The notes: generated from the sequence alone by a model not told the origin. Positions 1 through 12,659 are shown, counted from the stretch's first letter. The stretch is DNA of 64,000 bases from Plantago major (GCA_026545765.1 JAIFAC010000211.1:62001-126000), one strand, 5' to 3'. Program-made: numbers and translations.

Positions 1-871
1 CTTGCTAGGTAAGGACGATGCGTAAGAACCGTGACTAACTACTTCGGTAAGGACCTGCACACTTGAGTGGGGGGGGGGGGGGGTTAGTGCCCGGTTTGCT
101 AAGTGTCAAACCGGGATGAGACTTTACTCGAGAGTGACTGAAGATCAACTCTGTATAATACTCGGGATTGGGATCGTGAAGTGACTTATCCGATGACTTA
201 CTTGTGGGGATGTGTGCCTTATTTATAGGCTATCATCAAAATGGAAGGCCTTGCTAGGATTGCACCATGTGTACGGCCAGGATTGAGCCACCAATGCTAA
301 TATGAGGCCCATAGCCCAACAATGAAGCTTTAGCCCATGCCATCTTGGGCTTTAGGGGTAGTTTGGTCATTATTGGGAGAGCTCTTGAGGATGTGACTAG
401 TTCTGCCGAGTTCCCAGGTTTGGAGAGATGGGTCCGGACGATTGGTCCGGACCATATTCAATTGTCGGTGAGGAAGTTCTCTGCCTATCCAACTCTTCCG
501 ATTAGACTCCTGGGTTCGGACATCTCACTCTTTGGTGCCCATTTGCTTGGTTGCTTTATGAGATGGTCATGCTGGATCCGAGTTGACATCCGGATCGGAG
601 TCCTTGGGTCGAAGAGGGTACTGACTTAGCACTATGCTCCTTTCCTAGAGAGGCTCGGACCAAGGTGGGTCGGACCTATGGTTCCGGGTCGGGCCTTGTA
701 GGTCCAAATCCTTCGTCACTTTCTTTCAATGTGGGTCGGACCATGGTTGGTCTGCCCGGATCGGACCGTTGGCTCGGACCAAAGTGTCTCGGATCCATTG
801 GATGACTTGGGATGCCTTAGGATTCGTTCCTAGGTCCTTTATGACGGATTGGACATATTTCCGTATCAACA
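1..871 (-). mobile_element. LTR of a Tat-lineage Ty3/gypsy element, minus strand, cut by window edge
   Basis: This stretch is the reverse complement of the LTRs at 7521-8450 and 20589-21531. It ends at 871 with the complement of the TGTTGATACGG start of the LTR, and satellite begins at once. By alignment with the copy at 20589-21531, about 73 bp of its far end lie left of the window. It could be the 5' LTR of a minus-strand element whose body lies to the left, or a solo LTR; the window cannot decide. The bases next to it, CAACA at 872-876, would be one copy of the target duplication. A TATA-like CCTATAAATAAGG lies at 217-229 on the minus strand. Confidence 0.93.
69..83. repeat. 15-bp poly-G tract inside the LTR
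   Basis: An uninterrupted run of 15 G on the plus strand (poly-C in the LTR's own sense). The same place in the LTR at 20589-21531 has seven C, and in the LTR at 7521-8450 the run is absent. This is a length-variable homopolymer in the transcribed part of the LTR and a place where sequencing error is likely. Confidence 0.85.
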
Positions 872-3626
872 CAACACACTAAAGAAGTGGGATAATGTCA
901 ATGAAGAAGTCTATTCGAAATTTAAAAACACACAGAAGGAGTAAGAGTGTCACAAACGAAGAACACTACTTGAGAATTAATAAACACACATATGGATTGG
1001 CATAAACAACAAATGTAAAATTCTACTCGTGGTTTAAATAAAACAATAATGGGAGAGAGATAATTACAAACGGAGAAGTCAATTTGAGATTTAAACAACA
1101 TACAAGAGGAGTAATAAAATAACGAACGAAGAGCTCTACTTGAGAGTTAACCAAAACACAAAAGGTGTAGAATAAACAACAAACGAACAACTCCACTTGA
1201 GAGATATGAACAACAAACCTTGGAGTGGGACAGACAACAAACGAACAACTCTACTCGACAGCTAAACAACACACTAAAGGAGTGGGATAATGTCAAGGAA
1301 GAAGTCTATTCGAAATTTAAACAATACAGAGAAGGAGTAAGAGTATCACAAGCGAAGAACACTACTTGAGAATTAATCAACACACATATGGATTGGGATA
1401 AACAACAAATGTAAAATTCTACTCGGGGGTTATATAAAACAAAAATGGGAGAGAGATAATTACAAATGGAGAAGTCAATTTGAGATTTAAACAACACACA
1501 AGAGGAGTAATAAAATAACGAACGAAGAACTCTACTTGAGAGTTAAACAAAACACAAAAGGTGTTGAATAAACAACAAGCGAACAACTCTTTGGAGATAT
1601 ATAAAGGACACACTTTGGAGAGGGAAGAACAAAAAACGAATAACTCTACTCGAGAGATAAACAACACACTAAAGGAGTGGGATAATGTCAATGAAGAAGT
1701 CTATTCGAAATTTAAACAATACACAGAAGGAGTAAGAGTGTCACAAACGAAGAACACTACTTGAGAATTAATAAACACACATATGGATTGGGATGAACAA
1801 CAAATCTAAAATTCTACTCGTGGGTTAAATAAAACAATAATGGGAGAGAGATAATTACAAACGGAGAAGTCAATTTGAGATTTAAACAACACACAAAAGG
1901 AGTAATAAAATTACGAACGAAGAACTCTACTTGAGAGTTAAACAAAACACAAAACATGTTGAATAAACAACAAACGAACAACACTACTTGAGAGATATAA
2001 AGGACACACTTTGGAGAGGGAAGAACAAAAAACGAATAACTCTACTCGAGAGATAAACAACACACTAAAGGAGTGGGATAATGTCAAACAAAAAAGTCTA
2101 TTCTAGAATTAAGCAATAGACCGAAGGAGTAAGAGTATCACAAACGAAGAACACTACTTAAGAGTTAAAGAAAACACATAAGGAGTGGGATAATTACAAA
2201 CGGAGAAGGCAATTCGAGATTTAAACAACACACAGGAGTAATAAAATAACGAACGAAGAACTCTACTTGAGAGTTAAACAAAATGCAAAAGGAGTTGAAT
2301 AAACAAGAAAAAAACAACTCTACTTGAGAGATATAAACAACACACTTTGGAGAGGGAAGAACAACAAACGAATAACTATACTCGAGTGTTAAATAACACA
2401 CTAAGGGAGTGGGATAATGTCAAGGAAGATGTCTATTCGAAATTTAAACAATACACAGAAGGAGTAAGAGTGTCACAAACGAAGAACACTACTTGAGAAT
2501 TAATAAACACACATATGGATTGGGATAAACAACAAATGTAAAATTCTACTCGTGGTTTAAATAAAACAATAATGGGAGAGAGATAATTACAAACGGAGAA
2601 GTCAATTAGAGATTTAAACAACACACAAGAGGAGTAATAAAATAACGAACGAAGAACTCTACTTGAGAGTTAACCAAAACACAAAAGGTGTAGAATAAAC
2701 AACAAACGAACAACTCTACTTGAGAGATATAAACAACAAACCTTGGAGTGGGACAAACAACAAGCGAACAACTCTGCTAGAGCTAAACAACACACTAAAG
2801 GAGTGGGATAATGTCAAACAAAGAAATCTACACTAGAATTAAACAATAGACCGAAGGAGTAAGAGTATCACAAACGAAGAACACTAATTAAGAGTTAAAG
2901 AACACACATAAGGAGTGGGATAATCAACAAACGTAAAATTCTACTCGAGACATAAACAACACAATAAAGGACTGGGACAATTACAAATGGAGAAGGCAAT
3001 TTGAGATTTAAACAACACACAGGAGTAATAAAATAACGACCGAAGAACTCTACTTGAGAGTTAACCAAAACAAAAAGGTGTTGAATAAACAACACACGAA
3101 CAACTCTACTCGAGAGCTAAACAACACACTAAAGGAGTGGGACAATGTCAAACAAAGAAGTCTACACTAGAATTAAACAATAGACCGAAGGAGTAAGAGT
3201 ATCACAAACGAAGAACACTACTTAAGAGTTAAAGAACACACATAAGGAGTGGGATAATCAACAATCGTAAAATTCTACTCGAGACATAAACAACCTGATA
3301 AAGGTTGGGACATTTACACATGGACAAGGCAATTTTAGATTTAAACAACACACAGGATTAATAAAATAACGAACGAAGAACTCTACTCGAGAGTTAAACA
3401 AAATGCAAAAGGAGTTGAATAAACAACAAAAAACAACTCTACTTGAGAGATATAAACGACACACTTTGGAGGGAAGAACAACAAACGAATAACTATACTC
3501 GAGTGTTAAATAACACACTAAGGGAGTGGGATAATGTCAAGGAAGATGTCTATTCGAAATTTAAACAATTCACAGTAGGAGTAAGAGTATCAGAAATGAA
3601 GAACACTACTTAAGAGTTAAAGAACA

Positions 3627-3653
3627 TGTCAAGGTAATAGCTATGAATAGTCA
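3627..3653. other. Short non-satellite insert (about 27 bp) in one satellite unit
   Basis: In other units of this type AGAGTTAAAGAACA runs directly into CACATAAGGAGTGGG. Here about 27 extra bases lie between them, including GGTAATAGCTATGAATAG. The inserted bases match no part of the satellite monomer. It may be a filler sequence from break repair or a transposon footprint. The exact edges are uncertain by a few bases. Confidence 0.6.
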
Positions 3654-6600
3654 CACATAAGGAGTGGGATAATCAACAAACGTAAAATTCTACTCGAGAC
3701 TTAAACAACACAATAAATGACTGGGATAATTACAAACGGAGAAGGCAATTTGAGATTTAAACAACACACAGGAGTAATAAAATAACGACCGAAGAACTCT
3801 ACTTGAGAGTTACACAAAACAAAAAGGTGTTGAATAAACAACAAACGAACAACTCTACCTGAGAGATATAAAGGATACACTTTGGAGAGGGAAGAACAAA
3901 AAACGAATAACTCTACTCGAGAGATAAACAACACACTAAAGGAGTGGGATAATGTCAAAGAAGAAGTCTATTCGAAATTTAAACAATACACAGAAGGAGT
4001 ATGAGTATCACAAAGGAAGAACACTACTTGAGAATTAATCAACACACATATGGAATGGGATAAACAACAAATCTAAAATTCTACTCGGGAGTTAAATAAA
4101 ACAATAATGGGAGAGAGATAATTACAAACGGAGAAGTCAATTTGAGATTTAAACAACAAATAAGAGGAGTAATAAAATAACGAACGAAGAACTCTACTTG
4201 AAAGTTAAACAAAACACAAAAGGTGTTGAATGAACAACAAACGAACAACTACTTGAGAAATATAAAGGACACACATTGGAGGGAAGAACCAAAAGCGAAT
4301 AACTCTACTAGAGATAAACAACACTAAAGAAGTGGGATAATGTCAATGAAGAAGTCTATTCGAAATTTAAACAATACACAGAAGGAGTAAGAGTTTCACA
4401 AACGAAGAACACTACTTGAGAATTAATAAACACACATATGGATTGGCATAAACAACAAATCTAAAATTCTACTCGTGGTTTAAATAAAACAATAATGGGA
4501 GAGAGATAATTACAAACGGAGAAGTCAATTTGAGAGTTAAACAACACACAAGAGGAGTAATAAAATAACGAACGAAGAACTCTACTTGAGAGTTAACCAA
4601 AACACAAAAGGTGTAGAATAAACAACACACGAACAACTCTAGTTGAGAGATATAAACAACAAACCTTGGAGTGGGACAAACAGCAAACGAACAACTCTAC
4701 TCGAGAGCTAAACAACACACTAAAGGAGTGGGATAATGTCAAACAAAGAGGTCTACACTAGAATTAAACAATAGACCGAAGGAGTAAGAGTATCACAAAC
4801 GTAGAACACTACTTAAGAGTTAAAGAACACACATAAGGAGTGGGATAATCAACAAACGTAAAATTCTACTCGAGACATAAACAACACAATAAAGGACTGG
4901 GACAATTACAAATGGAGAAGGCAATTTGAGATTTAAACAACACACAGGAGTAATAAAATAACGAACGAAGAACTCTACTTGAGAGCTAAACAAAATGCAA
5001 AAGGAGTTGAATAAAGAACAAAAAAACAACTCTATTTGAGAGATATAAACGACACACTTTGGAGAGGGAAGAACAACAAACGAATAACTATAATCGAGTG
5101 TTAAATAACACACTAAAGGAGTGGGATAATGTCAAGGAAGATGTCTATTCGAAATTTAAACAATTCACAGTAGGAGTAAGAGTATCACAAAGGAAGAACA
5201 CTACTTGAGAATTAATAAACACACATATAGATTGGGATAAACAACAAATGTAAAATTCTACTCGTGGGTTAAATAAAACAATAATGGGAGAGAGATAATT
5301 ACAAACGGAGAAGTCAATTTGAGATTTAAACAATAAAATAAAGATCGAAGAACTCTACTGGAGAGTTACACAAAACAAAAAGGTGTTGAATAAACAACAA
5401 ACAAACAACTCAACTTGAGAGACATAAAGGACACACTTTGGAGAGGGAAGAACAAAAAACGAATAACACTACTCGAGAGATAAACAACACACTGAAGGAG
5501 CGGGATAATGTCAAGGAAGAAGTCTATTCGAAATTTAAACAATACACTGAAGGAGTAAGAGTATCACAAAGGAAGAACACTACTTGAGAATTAATAAACA
5601 CAGGGATAAACAACAAATGTAAAATTCTACTCGTGGGTTAAATAAAACAATAATGGGAGAGAGATAATTACAAACGGAGAACTCAATTTGAGATTTAAAC
5701 AACACACAAGAGGAGTAATAAAATAAAGAACGAAGAACTCTACTTGAGAGTTACACAAAACAAAAAGATGTTGAATAAACAACAAACGAACAACTCTACT
5801 ACAGAGATATAAAGGACACACTTTGGAGAGGGAAGAACAAAAAACGAATAACACTACTCGAGAGATAAACAACACACTAAAGGAGTGGGATAATGTCAAG
5901 GAAGAAGTCTATTCGAAATTTAAACAATACACAGAAGGAGTAAGAGTATCACAAAGGAAGAACACTACTTGAGAATTAATAAACACACATATGGATTGGG
6001 ATAAACAACAAATCTAAAATTCTACTCGTGGGTTAAATAAAACAATAATGGGAGACAGATAATTACAAACAGAGAAGTCAATTTGAGATTTAAACAAAAC
6101 ACAAGAGTAATAAAATAACGAACGAAGAACTCTACTTGCGAGTTAAACAAAACACAAAAGGTGTTGAATAAACAACAAACGAACAACTCTACTTGTAAAT
6201 ATAAAGGACAAACCTTGGAGTGGGACAAACAACAAACGAACAACTCTACTCGAGAGCTAAACAACACACTAAAGGAGTGGGATAATGTCAAACAAAGAAG
6301 TCTATTCTAGAATTAAACAATAGACCGAAGGAGTAAGAGTATCACAAACGAAGAACACTACTTAAGAGTTAAAGAACACACATAAGGAGTGGGATAATCA
6401 ACAAACGTAAAATTCTACTCGAGACTTAAACAACACAATAAAGGACTGGGATAATTACAAACGGAGAAGGCAATTTGAGATTTAAACAACACACAGGAGT
6501 AACAAAATAACAAACGAAGAACTCTACTTGAGAGTTACACAAAACAAAAAGGTGTTGAATAAACAACAAACGAACAACTCTACTTGAGAGATATAAAGGA

Positions 6601-7515
6601 CACACTTTGGGGAGGGAAGAACAAAAAATGAATAACTCTACTCGAGAGATAAACAACATACTAAAGGAGTGGGATAATGTCAAGGAAGAAGTCTATTCGA
6701 AATTTAAACAATACACAGAAGGAGTAAGAGTATCACAAAGGAAGAACACTACTTGAGAATTAATAAACACACATATGGATTGGGATAAACAACAAATGTA
6801 AAATTCTACTCGTGGGTTAAATAAAACAATAATGGGAGAGAGATAATTACAAACGGAGAATGGGTTTGAGATTCAAACAACACACAAGAGGAGTAATAAA
6901 ATAAAGATCGAAGAGCTCTACTTGACAGTTGACCAAAACACAAAAGGTTTTGAATAAACAACAAACGAACAACTCTACTTGAGAGATATAAACAACAAAC
7001 TTTGGAGTGGGACAAACAACAAACGTAGAACTCTAGTCGAGAGCTAAACAACACACTAAAGGAGTGGGATAATGTCAAACAAAGAAGTCTATTCGAGATT
7101 CAAACAATACACAGAAGGAGTACGAGTATCACAAACGAAGAACACTACTTAAGAGTTAAAGAACACACATAAGGAGTGGGATAAACAACAAATGTAAAAT
7201 TCTACTCGTGGGTTAAATAAAACAATAATGGGAGAGAGATAATTACAAACGGAGAAGTCAATTTGAGATTTAAACAAAACACAAGAGTAATAAAATAACG
7301 AACGAAGAACTCTACTTGAGAGTTAAACAAAACACAAAAGGTGTTGAATAAACAACAAACGAACAACTCTACTTGAGAAATATAAAGGACAAACCTTGGA
7401 GTGGGACAAACAACAAACGAACAACTCTACTCGAGAGCTAAACAACACACTAAAGGAGTGGGATAATATCAAACAAAGAAGTCTATTCTAGAATTAAACA
7501 ATAGACCGAAGGAGT

Positions 7516-7520
7516 AAGAG
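7516..7520. repeat. Target site duplication AAGAG, left copy
   Basis: AAGAG directly precedes the LTR start at 7521 and is repeated directly after the LTR end at 21532-21536. Five bases is the usual duplication length for Ty3/gypsy integrases. The flanking satellite reads straight through (GGAGTA-AAGAG-register-TATCACAAACG) if the element and one copy are ignored. Confidence 0.93.
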
Positions 7521-8450
7521 TGTTGATACGGAAATATGTCCAATCCGTCATAAAGGACCTAGGAACGAATCCTAAGGCATCCCAAGTCATCCAATGGATC
7601 CGAGACACTTTGGTCCGAGCAGTGATTCGATCAGGCGGACCGACCATGGTCCGACCCACATTGAAAGAAAGGGACGAAGGATTTGGACCTCTGAGGCCCG
7701 ACCGGGCGATAGGTCCGACCCACCTTGGTCCGAGCCTCTCGGGAAAGGAGCATAGTGCTAAGTCGATTACCCTCTCCGACCCGAGGACTCCGATCCGGAT
7801 GTCGACTCGGATCGGCATGACCATCTCATAAAGCAACCAAGCAAATGGGCACCAAAGAGTGAGATGTCCGAACCAGAGCTCGAATCGGAAAAGTTGAATG
7901 ACGAGCGGAGAACTTCCTCTCGGTGACCAAATATGGTCCGGACCAATCGTCCGGACCCATCTCTCCGAACCTGGGAACTCGGCAGAACTAGTCACATCCT
8001 CAAGAACTCTCCCAATAATGACCAAACTACCCCTAAAGCCCAAGATGGCATGGGCTAAAGCTTCATTATTGGGTTATGGGCCTCATATTAGCATTGGTGG
8101 CTCAATCCTAGCCGTACACATGGCGCAATCCTAGCAACCCCTCCATTTTGATGATAGCCTATAAAAAGGCACACATCCCCACAAGATCAAGTAAGTCATC
8201 TTCCAAGTCACATCACGACCCCAATCCCGAGCATTATACAGAGTTGTTCTTCAGTCACTCTCGAGTAAAGTCTCATCCCGGTTTGACACTTAGCAAACCG
8301 GCACTATACTCAAGTGTGCAGGTCCATACCGAAGTAGTTGGTCGCTGGTTCTTACGCATTGGTCCTTACCTAGCAAGGAGCTTCTTACCTTGGCACTCAT
8401 TTAGTGGAGTTGAAATAAATCTAAGTAGTTGGGGAGTTACACCCTCAACA
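7521..8450 (+). mobile_element. 5' LTR
   Basis: 930 bp, starting TGTTGATACGG and ending ACCCTCAACA, so bounded by TG...CA. It aligns end to end with 20589-21531 and with the reverse of 1-871. U3 is rich in CpG and in GGTCCGA/TCCGGA motifs. The first 80 bp and the last 500 bp are close to the 3' copy, whereas about 7605-7950 differs strongly with several small indels. An AATAAA at 8414-8419 could serve as a polyadenylation signal. Confidence 0.95.
8159..8169 (+). promoter_or_regulatory. LTR TATA box
   Basis: CTATAAAAAGG sits about two thirds into the LTR, the usual position of the retroelement promoter. Transcription would be expected to start about 30 bp downstream, near 8190-8200, giving U3 of about 670 bp and R plus U5 of about 255 bp. 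The box is conserved in the 3' LTR. Confidence 0.8.
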
Positions 8451-8453
8451 TTT

Positions 8454-8471
8454 TGGCGCCGTCTGTGGGAA
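8454..8471 (+). promoter_or_regulatory. Primer binding site
   Basis: TGGCGCCGTCTGTGGGAA begins three bases after the LTR end. Plant gypsy elements start minus-strand DNA synthesis from a tRNA 3' end (ending CCA) paired at this place. The first eight bases, TGGCGCCG, match the tRNA-Asp type of site used by many Tat and Athila elements, but the rest departs from the common GTTGCCGGGGA form, so the exact tRNA is uncertain. Confidence 0.8.
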
Positions 8472-8501
8472 ACTTTACAAAAAGTCCCGTTCTCTTCAGT
8501 A

Positions 8502-10200
8502 ATGGCAAGAACAAGAAGGTCCACAAGAACCAGCATGCCTTGCCATTGATACGCTTTGCTCGAGACAAAGGGAAGACCTCTCACTAGAAGAGGTGGGGTA
8601 GCAAGAGTTTCAACAAGAGAAGTAATAGATGATCCAGTGATGGCCATCTTGCTAGTCTTTCTTGGCGAGGAAAGAGCCACTAATCCACCGATGAGATCCA
8701 GACACTTGGGGACGAAGGACAGGTTCCTCCATCAGGAACACATGGTCCTCCTCCAGGAAGAAACTTTACCCTCCCAAATGGGCAGATCATTCGTCCTAGT
8801 GAGTTCGGGATGAATGAGAATCAGTTTGGCCTCTTACTCACCACTATTCAAGGATGCTTTGGATCAAACAACCTCCAGCCTCCTCATTACTCCACCTTTG
8901 GCAATCCCAAGACAAGCGAACCGCTCAATCAAGAAATGAGCACCGTCCCATCCAACAACGACTGGGGGAACAAGCTCAACCGGAAGATCTAAGGAACCTT
9001 CTTAACAGGAGGGCCGCTGCTTCTCATGGACGACAAGGGAGAAGTCCAGAAGTGCCACGAGTAGACGAAGTGGGAACCGATCCGAGGAGCTCAACAAGCG
9101 CCAAGAGATCAAATGGCGGAAAGCATCCCGATAGTTCAATCGGTGATCTTCCTCGGATGTAGCTATCAACCCAGGCGGTGAAAGGCGGTGAGATCTACCT
9201 CCAACAGAAGGCCTTGGAAACACAAATTGCCACCTTGAGCAAGATGGTCAAAGCACATGAGAAGGTGGTAGTTAAAACTCCCAACCCTCTGTGCGATGAG
9301 ATCAGAAGAGAAAGAAAGCGCCAGGCGCATTATCCCAAACCTTGAGCATTACTATGGAATGCCCTGTAGGGCATCTTACTAGATCTGAAAGTAAGATGGA
9401 AAGCAATGGACTCAGCGACAACATGAAAGCTCTCAACTTTTCCACCACACTCTTTGGAGAAGCAATGGATTGGTGGACCTCACTACCTAATGGTTCCATC
9501 GGATCTTATCACGGACGTCGCCTCCTTTTCTTGAAAAGGTTTGAGAAAGAAAAGAAAAGGAAGAGGTCGATTGAGCACTGGCGGCATAATCCGAAGAGCA
9601 TGAGGACCTTAGAACCTTCCTTGGCAAGCTTCGACTGAAATCTGACGGTAGAGCCTCATAGCATCAAAGAGCGGGTCCGACACATATATGCTAACACTTA
9701 TAATGATGAGCTTAGAAGGAAGCTTTCCAACGAAGAAATCACCACTTAAAAGTACCTAGAAGATATCTGCGAAGGAGTCTTGTATGGAGAAGAGTACCGA
9801 AGAAATGTCCCGATAAGAGCAGGGATAAAGAAGGGAAAGAACAAATCTGACGGGAACTTCCTCCTCGTCGAGGAAGTTCGAGCAAAAAGAGATCTCGAGG
9901 GGGAAAGAATTCTGCAGAGAAAGAACTCCACCTAGGAGATCGCCGAGTATACTCGCCTCAGCGAGATCGACATCTTGGCTTCTATTGAGAAGGACTTAAA
10001 TATCTGATGGCCTAAACACATCGGAGCGGCAAGAAGAGTAAATTTTCTAAAGACTACATCGTTCCCACAAGAAAGGTCACCGGCCGAGGATTGCGTCCGA
10101 TTGAAGGCAATCGAAAGACTAGTGAGAAGTAGAATTTGAAAGAACTAACGGTGAAGAGGAACCCTCGGGCATAGAAAGAATGGCGAGAAGAAGAGGCGTG
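8502..10200 (+). mobile_element. gag region (fossil)
   Basis: The first ATG after the primer site is at 8502. The recognisable core is at 9342-9638, where a Retrotrans_gag-type capsid segment reads GEAMDWWTSLPNGSI, matching the conserved 'A-x-x-WW-x-x-L-P-x-GSI' stretch of plant gypsy Gag. Further on, near 9950-10020, a WPKH stretch resembles the end of Tat Gag before its usual CRFH zinc-knuckle-like segment. Gag would form the virus-like particle. The reading frame is not continuous and the region is a broken fossil. The end coordinate is approximate. Confidence 0.8.
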
Positions 10201-10479
10201 ATTCCGAACCTCAAGCGGGATCTTTACCACCACCTCCGGTGAAATCCCACCTCGGCATGCCCGAAGATACCAAGGGTACCGAAGAATCTGAAATGGAGAA
10301 CCTCCCTTACGATTGGAGTTATCAACGCCATTGCGGAGGACCAGCGGGGAGATAAGCGAAGCATGAGAAAGGACCATGACACTTGAGAAACAACAGAGCT
10401 TACGGCCACCACAGAAGGCACAAATCTGATTACCTTTGGCGATGGCGAGATCCCCCACCAGCGTCTGAGAGGAGATCTC

Positions 10480-10900
10480 AGGACCTGATGTCCCTTTGGT
10501 TGTTTCTCTAGTGATTGCCACTTACAAGGTCGACAAGGTACTAATCGACACAGAGCTCCTCGATGTCATATCCAAAAGGACCGTGGAGCAAATGCACACA
10601 GGGCAAATACAATATGGACGATATACACTTCATTGGTAGGTTTTGGAGGGTCGTGATGCCCCCATTGGAAGTATACCACTACAAGTCTCTATGGGCACCT
10701 TTCAAAAGAGTGACCAAGACTATCCACTTAGTGGTAGTAGATAGCACCTTGACTATAACGTGATCTTGAGCATTGGGACTTAACCAATTGAGCAATTGCT
10801 TCTCCCTTACAGCAGGTAAAGTTTCCAACCCGAATGGCGTGGGAGAAGAAATGGGCAGCGTTAGAGAAGCACAGGAGTGCTACATCATGTCGACCGGAGG
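10480..10900 (+). mobile_element. Protease region (fossil)
   Basis: A retropepsin-like aspartic protease region. The stretch around 10495-10600 contains KVDKVLIDT, aligned with the 'V-L-V-D-x-G-S-S-A-D' active-site neighbourhood of plant gypsy proteases. It is followed by matches to the 'TLNQL' and 'AQECY' stretches that end the protease region in Tat polyproteins. It lies between gag and reverse transcriptase as expected. It is broken, and its limits are approximate because a domain search was not possible. Confidence 0.7.
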
Positions 10901-11149
10901 GCCACGATTTTGTCCTTTCGGTCACTAAGGGCCCTCGTAGCCATTCTTACATTACTCTAGCATACAAAGGAAGAAATCGGTATTGGGTGCGCTCGGAGAA
11001 GTTCCCAAGGCGGCTAGAATAGAATCCCATGAAGCCTCGAAGAGGTCCAAGTGGTCGAAGGAGATTGAAAAGAACAACTCGAATTGGAGCGGAGATGAGT
11101 CGGAGTAGAGTGAAGCTCATCACTTGCCTTCGTGACAATCGCGACATCG

Positions 11150-11990
11150 TGCTTGGAGCACGGATGATCTCAAGGATAGACCAGGATCGCGGTTCGATCG
11201 AACATGGATCAACGATCAAACACATCCGACAAAGAGGAAAGACTTTGGACCGATTGAGGATGCTATCATAGCGGGGAGGTTGACAAGTTGATGAAAGCGG
11301 GTCATATCGAAGAAGTTAGATACTCGATTGGAGTGCATGCGTGGTCCTCGTCGAAAGCTCCGAGAAAGTGGAGAATGTGCAATGACTTCACTAGACTCGA
11401 CAAATTTTGTCCAAAGGATCCTATCCATTGCCACGCATAGACCGGTGGTTGATTCCGCTGCGGGATGTGCGCTTCTAAGCTTCATGGATGCATATCAAGG
11501 TTTCTACTAAATTAGGATGGCTCGAAGACATCGAAAGCGGCATTCTTTTGCGGGAGGTCTATTGCTTCAAGGTCATGCCCTTTGGCCTCGAGAATGCAGG
11601 AGCTACTTACGGTGGTAAATAAGATGTTCAAGGAAGAATTGGGAAAAACCTTGGAAGTCTATGTGGATGACATGCTTGTGAAAAGCAAGGCGAAGAGGAA
11701 CACATTGAACACCTTAACAATTGTTTTCTATTCTCGATGTCTGAATGAATTTGAACCGAAAAGTGCACTTTCGGGTGAAAGGAGAAAATTCCTTGGTTAC
11801 ATGGTTACTGAAAGAGGCATCGGTGCTAACCGGAGAAAATAAAAGCAATCATAGATCTACCACAGGTATCGATGAAGTTGAAGCTTCTAGGAAAGGTGAT
11901 GGCATTGAGCGTTTATCTCAAAATCCATGAAGAACTACCCTTCTTTAAGATCTTACGAAAAGGAACTAAGTTGAATGGACAAAGGAGTGT
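11150..11990 (+). mobile_element. Reverse transcriptase region (fossil)
   Basis: Recognisable reverse transcriptase motifs occur in order: KAGHIEEVRYS near 11293 (the 'aGfIrEv.yp.wlan' stretch), KWRMCNDFT-like residues near 11370, FMDAYQG near 11480, the catalytic YVDDMLVKSK at 11660-11689 and FLGYMVTERGI near 11790. These are characteristic of plant Ty3/gypsy RT of the Tat type. The enzyme copies element RNA into DNA in the particle. The frame is interrupted and this is a fossil. Confidence 0.9.
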
Positions 11991-12430
11991 GAAGAGGCCC
12001 TAGAAAACTTGAAAAAGTATCTCCTCTACGCCCTTTTGTCTAAACCCATGGAAACTGAAACTCTTTACCTCTATTTGGCCCAGATGAAGCAATGAGTTAC
12101 ATCTTTGATGCGGATACAAGACAAGCATTTACCAATTTACTACTTGAGCAAAGCCCATGCGAATCTGAGGCGGATATGTCAAGGTTGAAGCTAGCCTTCG
12201 CACTAGTTTTCTTGCCAGCTGAAGCCTTACTTCAAGTCGCCAGTTTTGTTCCTTACAAAGACACTCAAACATGTCTTGGACAAACCGGATCGGTCGGCGC
12301 TTTGTCGAATGGGCTATTGAGCTAAGTGAATATGATATTGTGTATCAAGCCCCATCCAGAAAGCGCAAGTTGGCCGACTTCTGTAGACTATCCGGAGAAA
12401 GCGAGAAGAGCGAAAACTCCGGAAAAGGCT
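11990..12430 (+). mobile_element. Gypsy-type RNase H region (fossil)
   Basis: Directly follows RT. The stretch CEEALENLKKYLL at about 11990, an LYLYLA stretch near 12066, YYLSKAH near 12138 and a 'LDKPDRS' stretch near 12277 match the first RNase H (gRNH) and connection of gypsy elements, ending at the usual EYDIVYQ-like stretch near 12330. It would degrade the RNA strand of the RNA-DNA hybrid. Fossil and broken. Confidence 0.8.
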
Positions 12431-12659
12431 AGTCATGTGGTGATAGACTAAATCAAGGAATCAAGTGGAAGAAGAAGCGGAAGAGACCTGAAGAGGTAGC
12501 ATCCGACTTATGACTAAGTATCACCAACCTATGGATGATTCACTAAGAGTAAGGCACATGTTTCTCTTGGACGAAGAACTCAATACCTCGACAACTGCAT
12601 CTTCCGACAAGAAGCAGGAGGTTGAGAAAGCACTCACCCCCACTTCGAGGGGTAAGGAA

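Larger units (their letters stand above)
872..7520 (-). repeat. 396-bp satellite array, minus orientation, left block
   Basis: About 17 tandem monomers of the same satellite that fills the right of the window, in reverse orientation. Two unit types mix here. One is marked by TATTCGAAATTTAAACAATA and ACATATGGATTGGG. The other is marked by CTAGAATTAAACAATAGACC, CTTAAGAGTTAAAGAACAC and CAATAAAGGACTGGGA. Some units carry small deletions, for example near 5330 and 5600. It was continuous with 21532-25652 before the retroelement inserted. The short ORFs, mostly on the minus strand, are repeat by-products and not genes. Confidence 0.95.

Noticed and set aside
872-7520. Inversion of the satellite block by recombination between the inverted LTRs
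   Set aside because: Block 872-7520 has the same orientation and register as 21532-25652, and the AAGAG duplication is intact, so no net inversion occurred here.
10054-10521. Minus-strand ORF of 155 codons over the gag-protease part
   Set aside because: The plus strand here aligns with Tat gag and protease stretches; the minus-strand ORF has no recognisable features.
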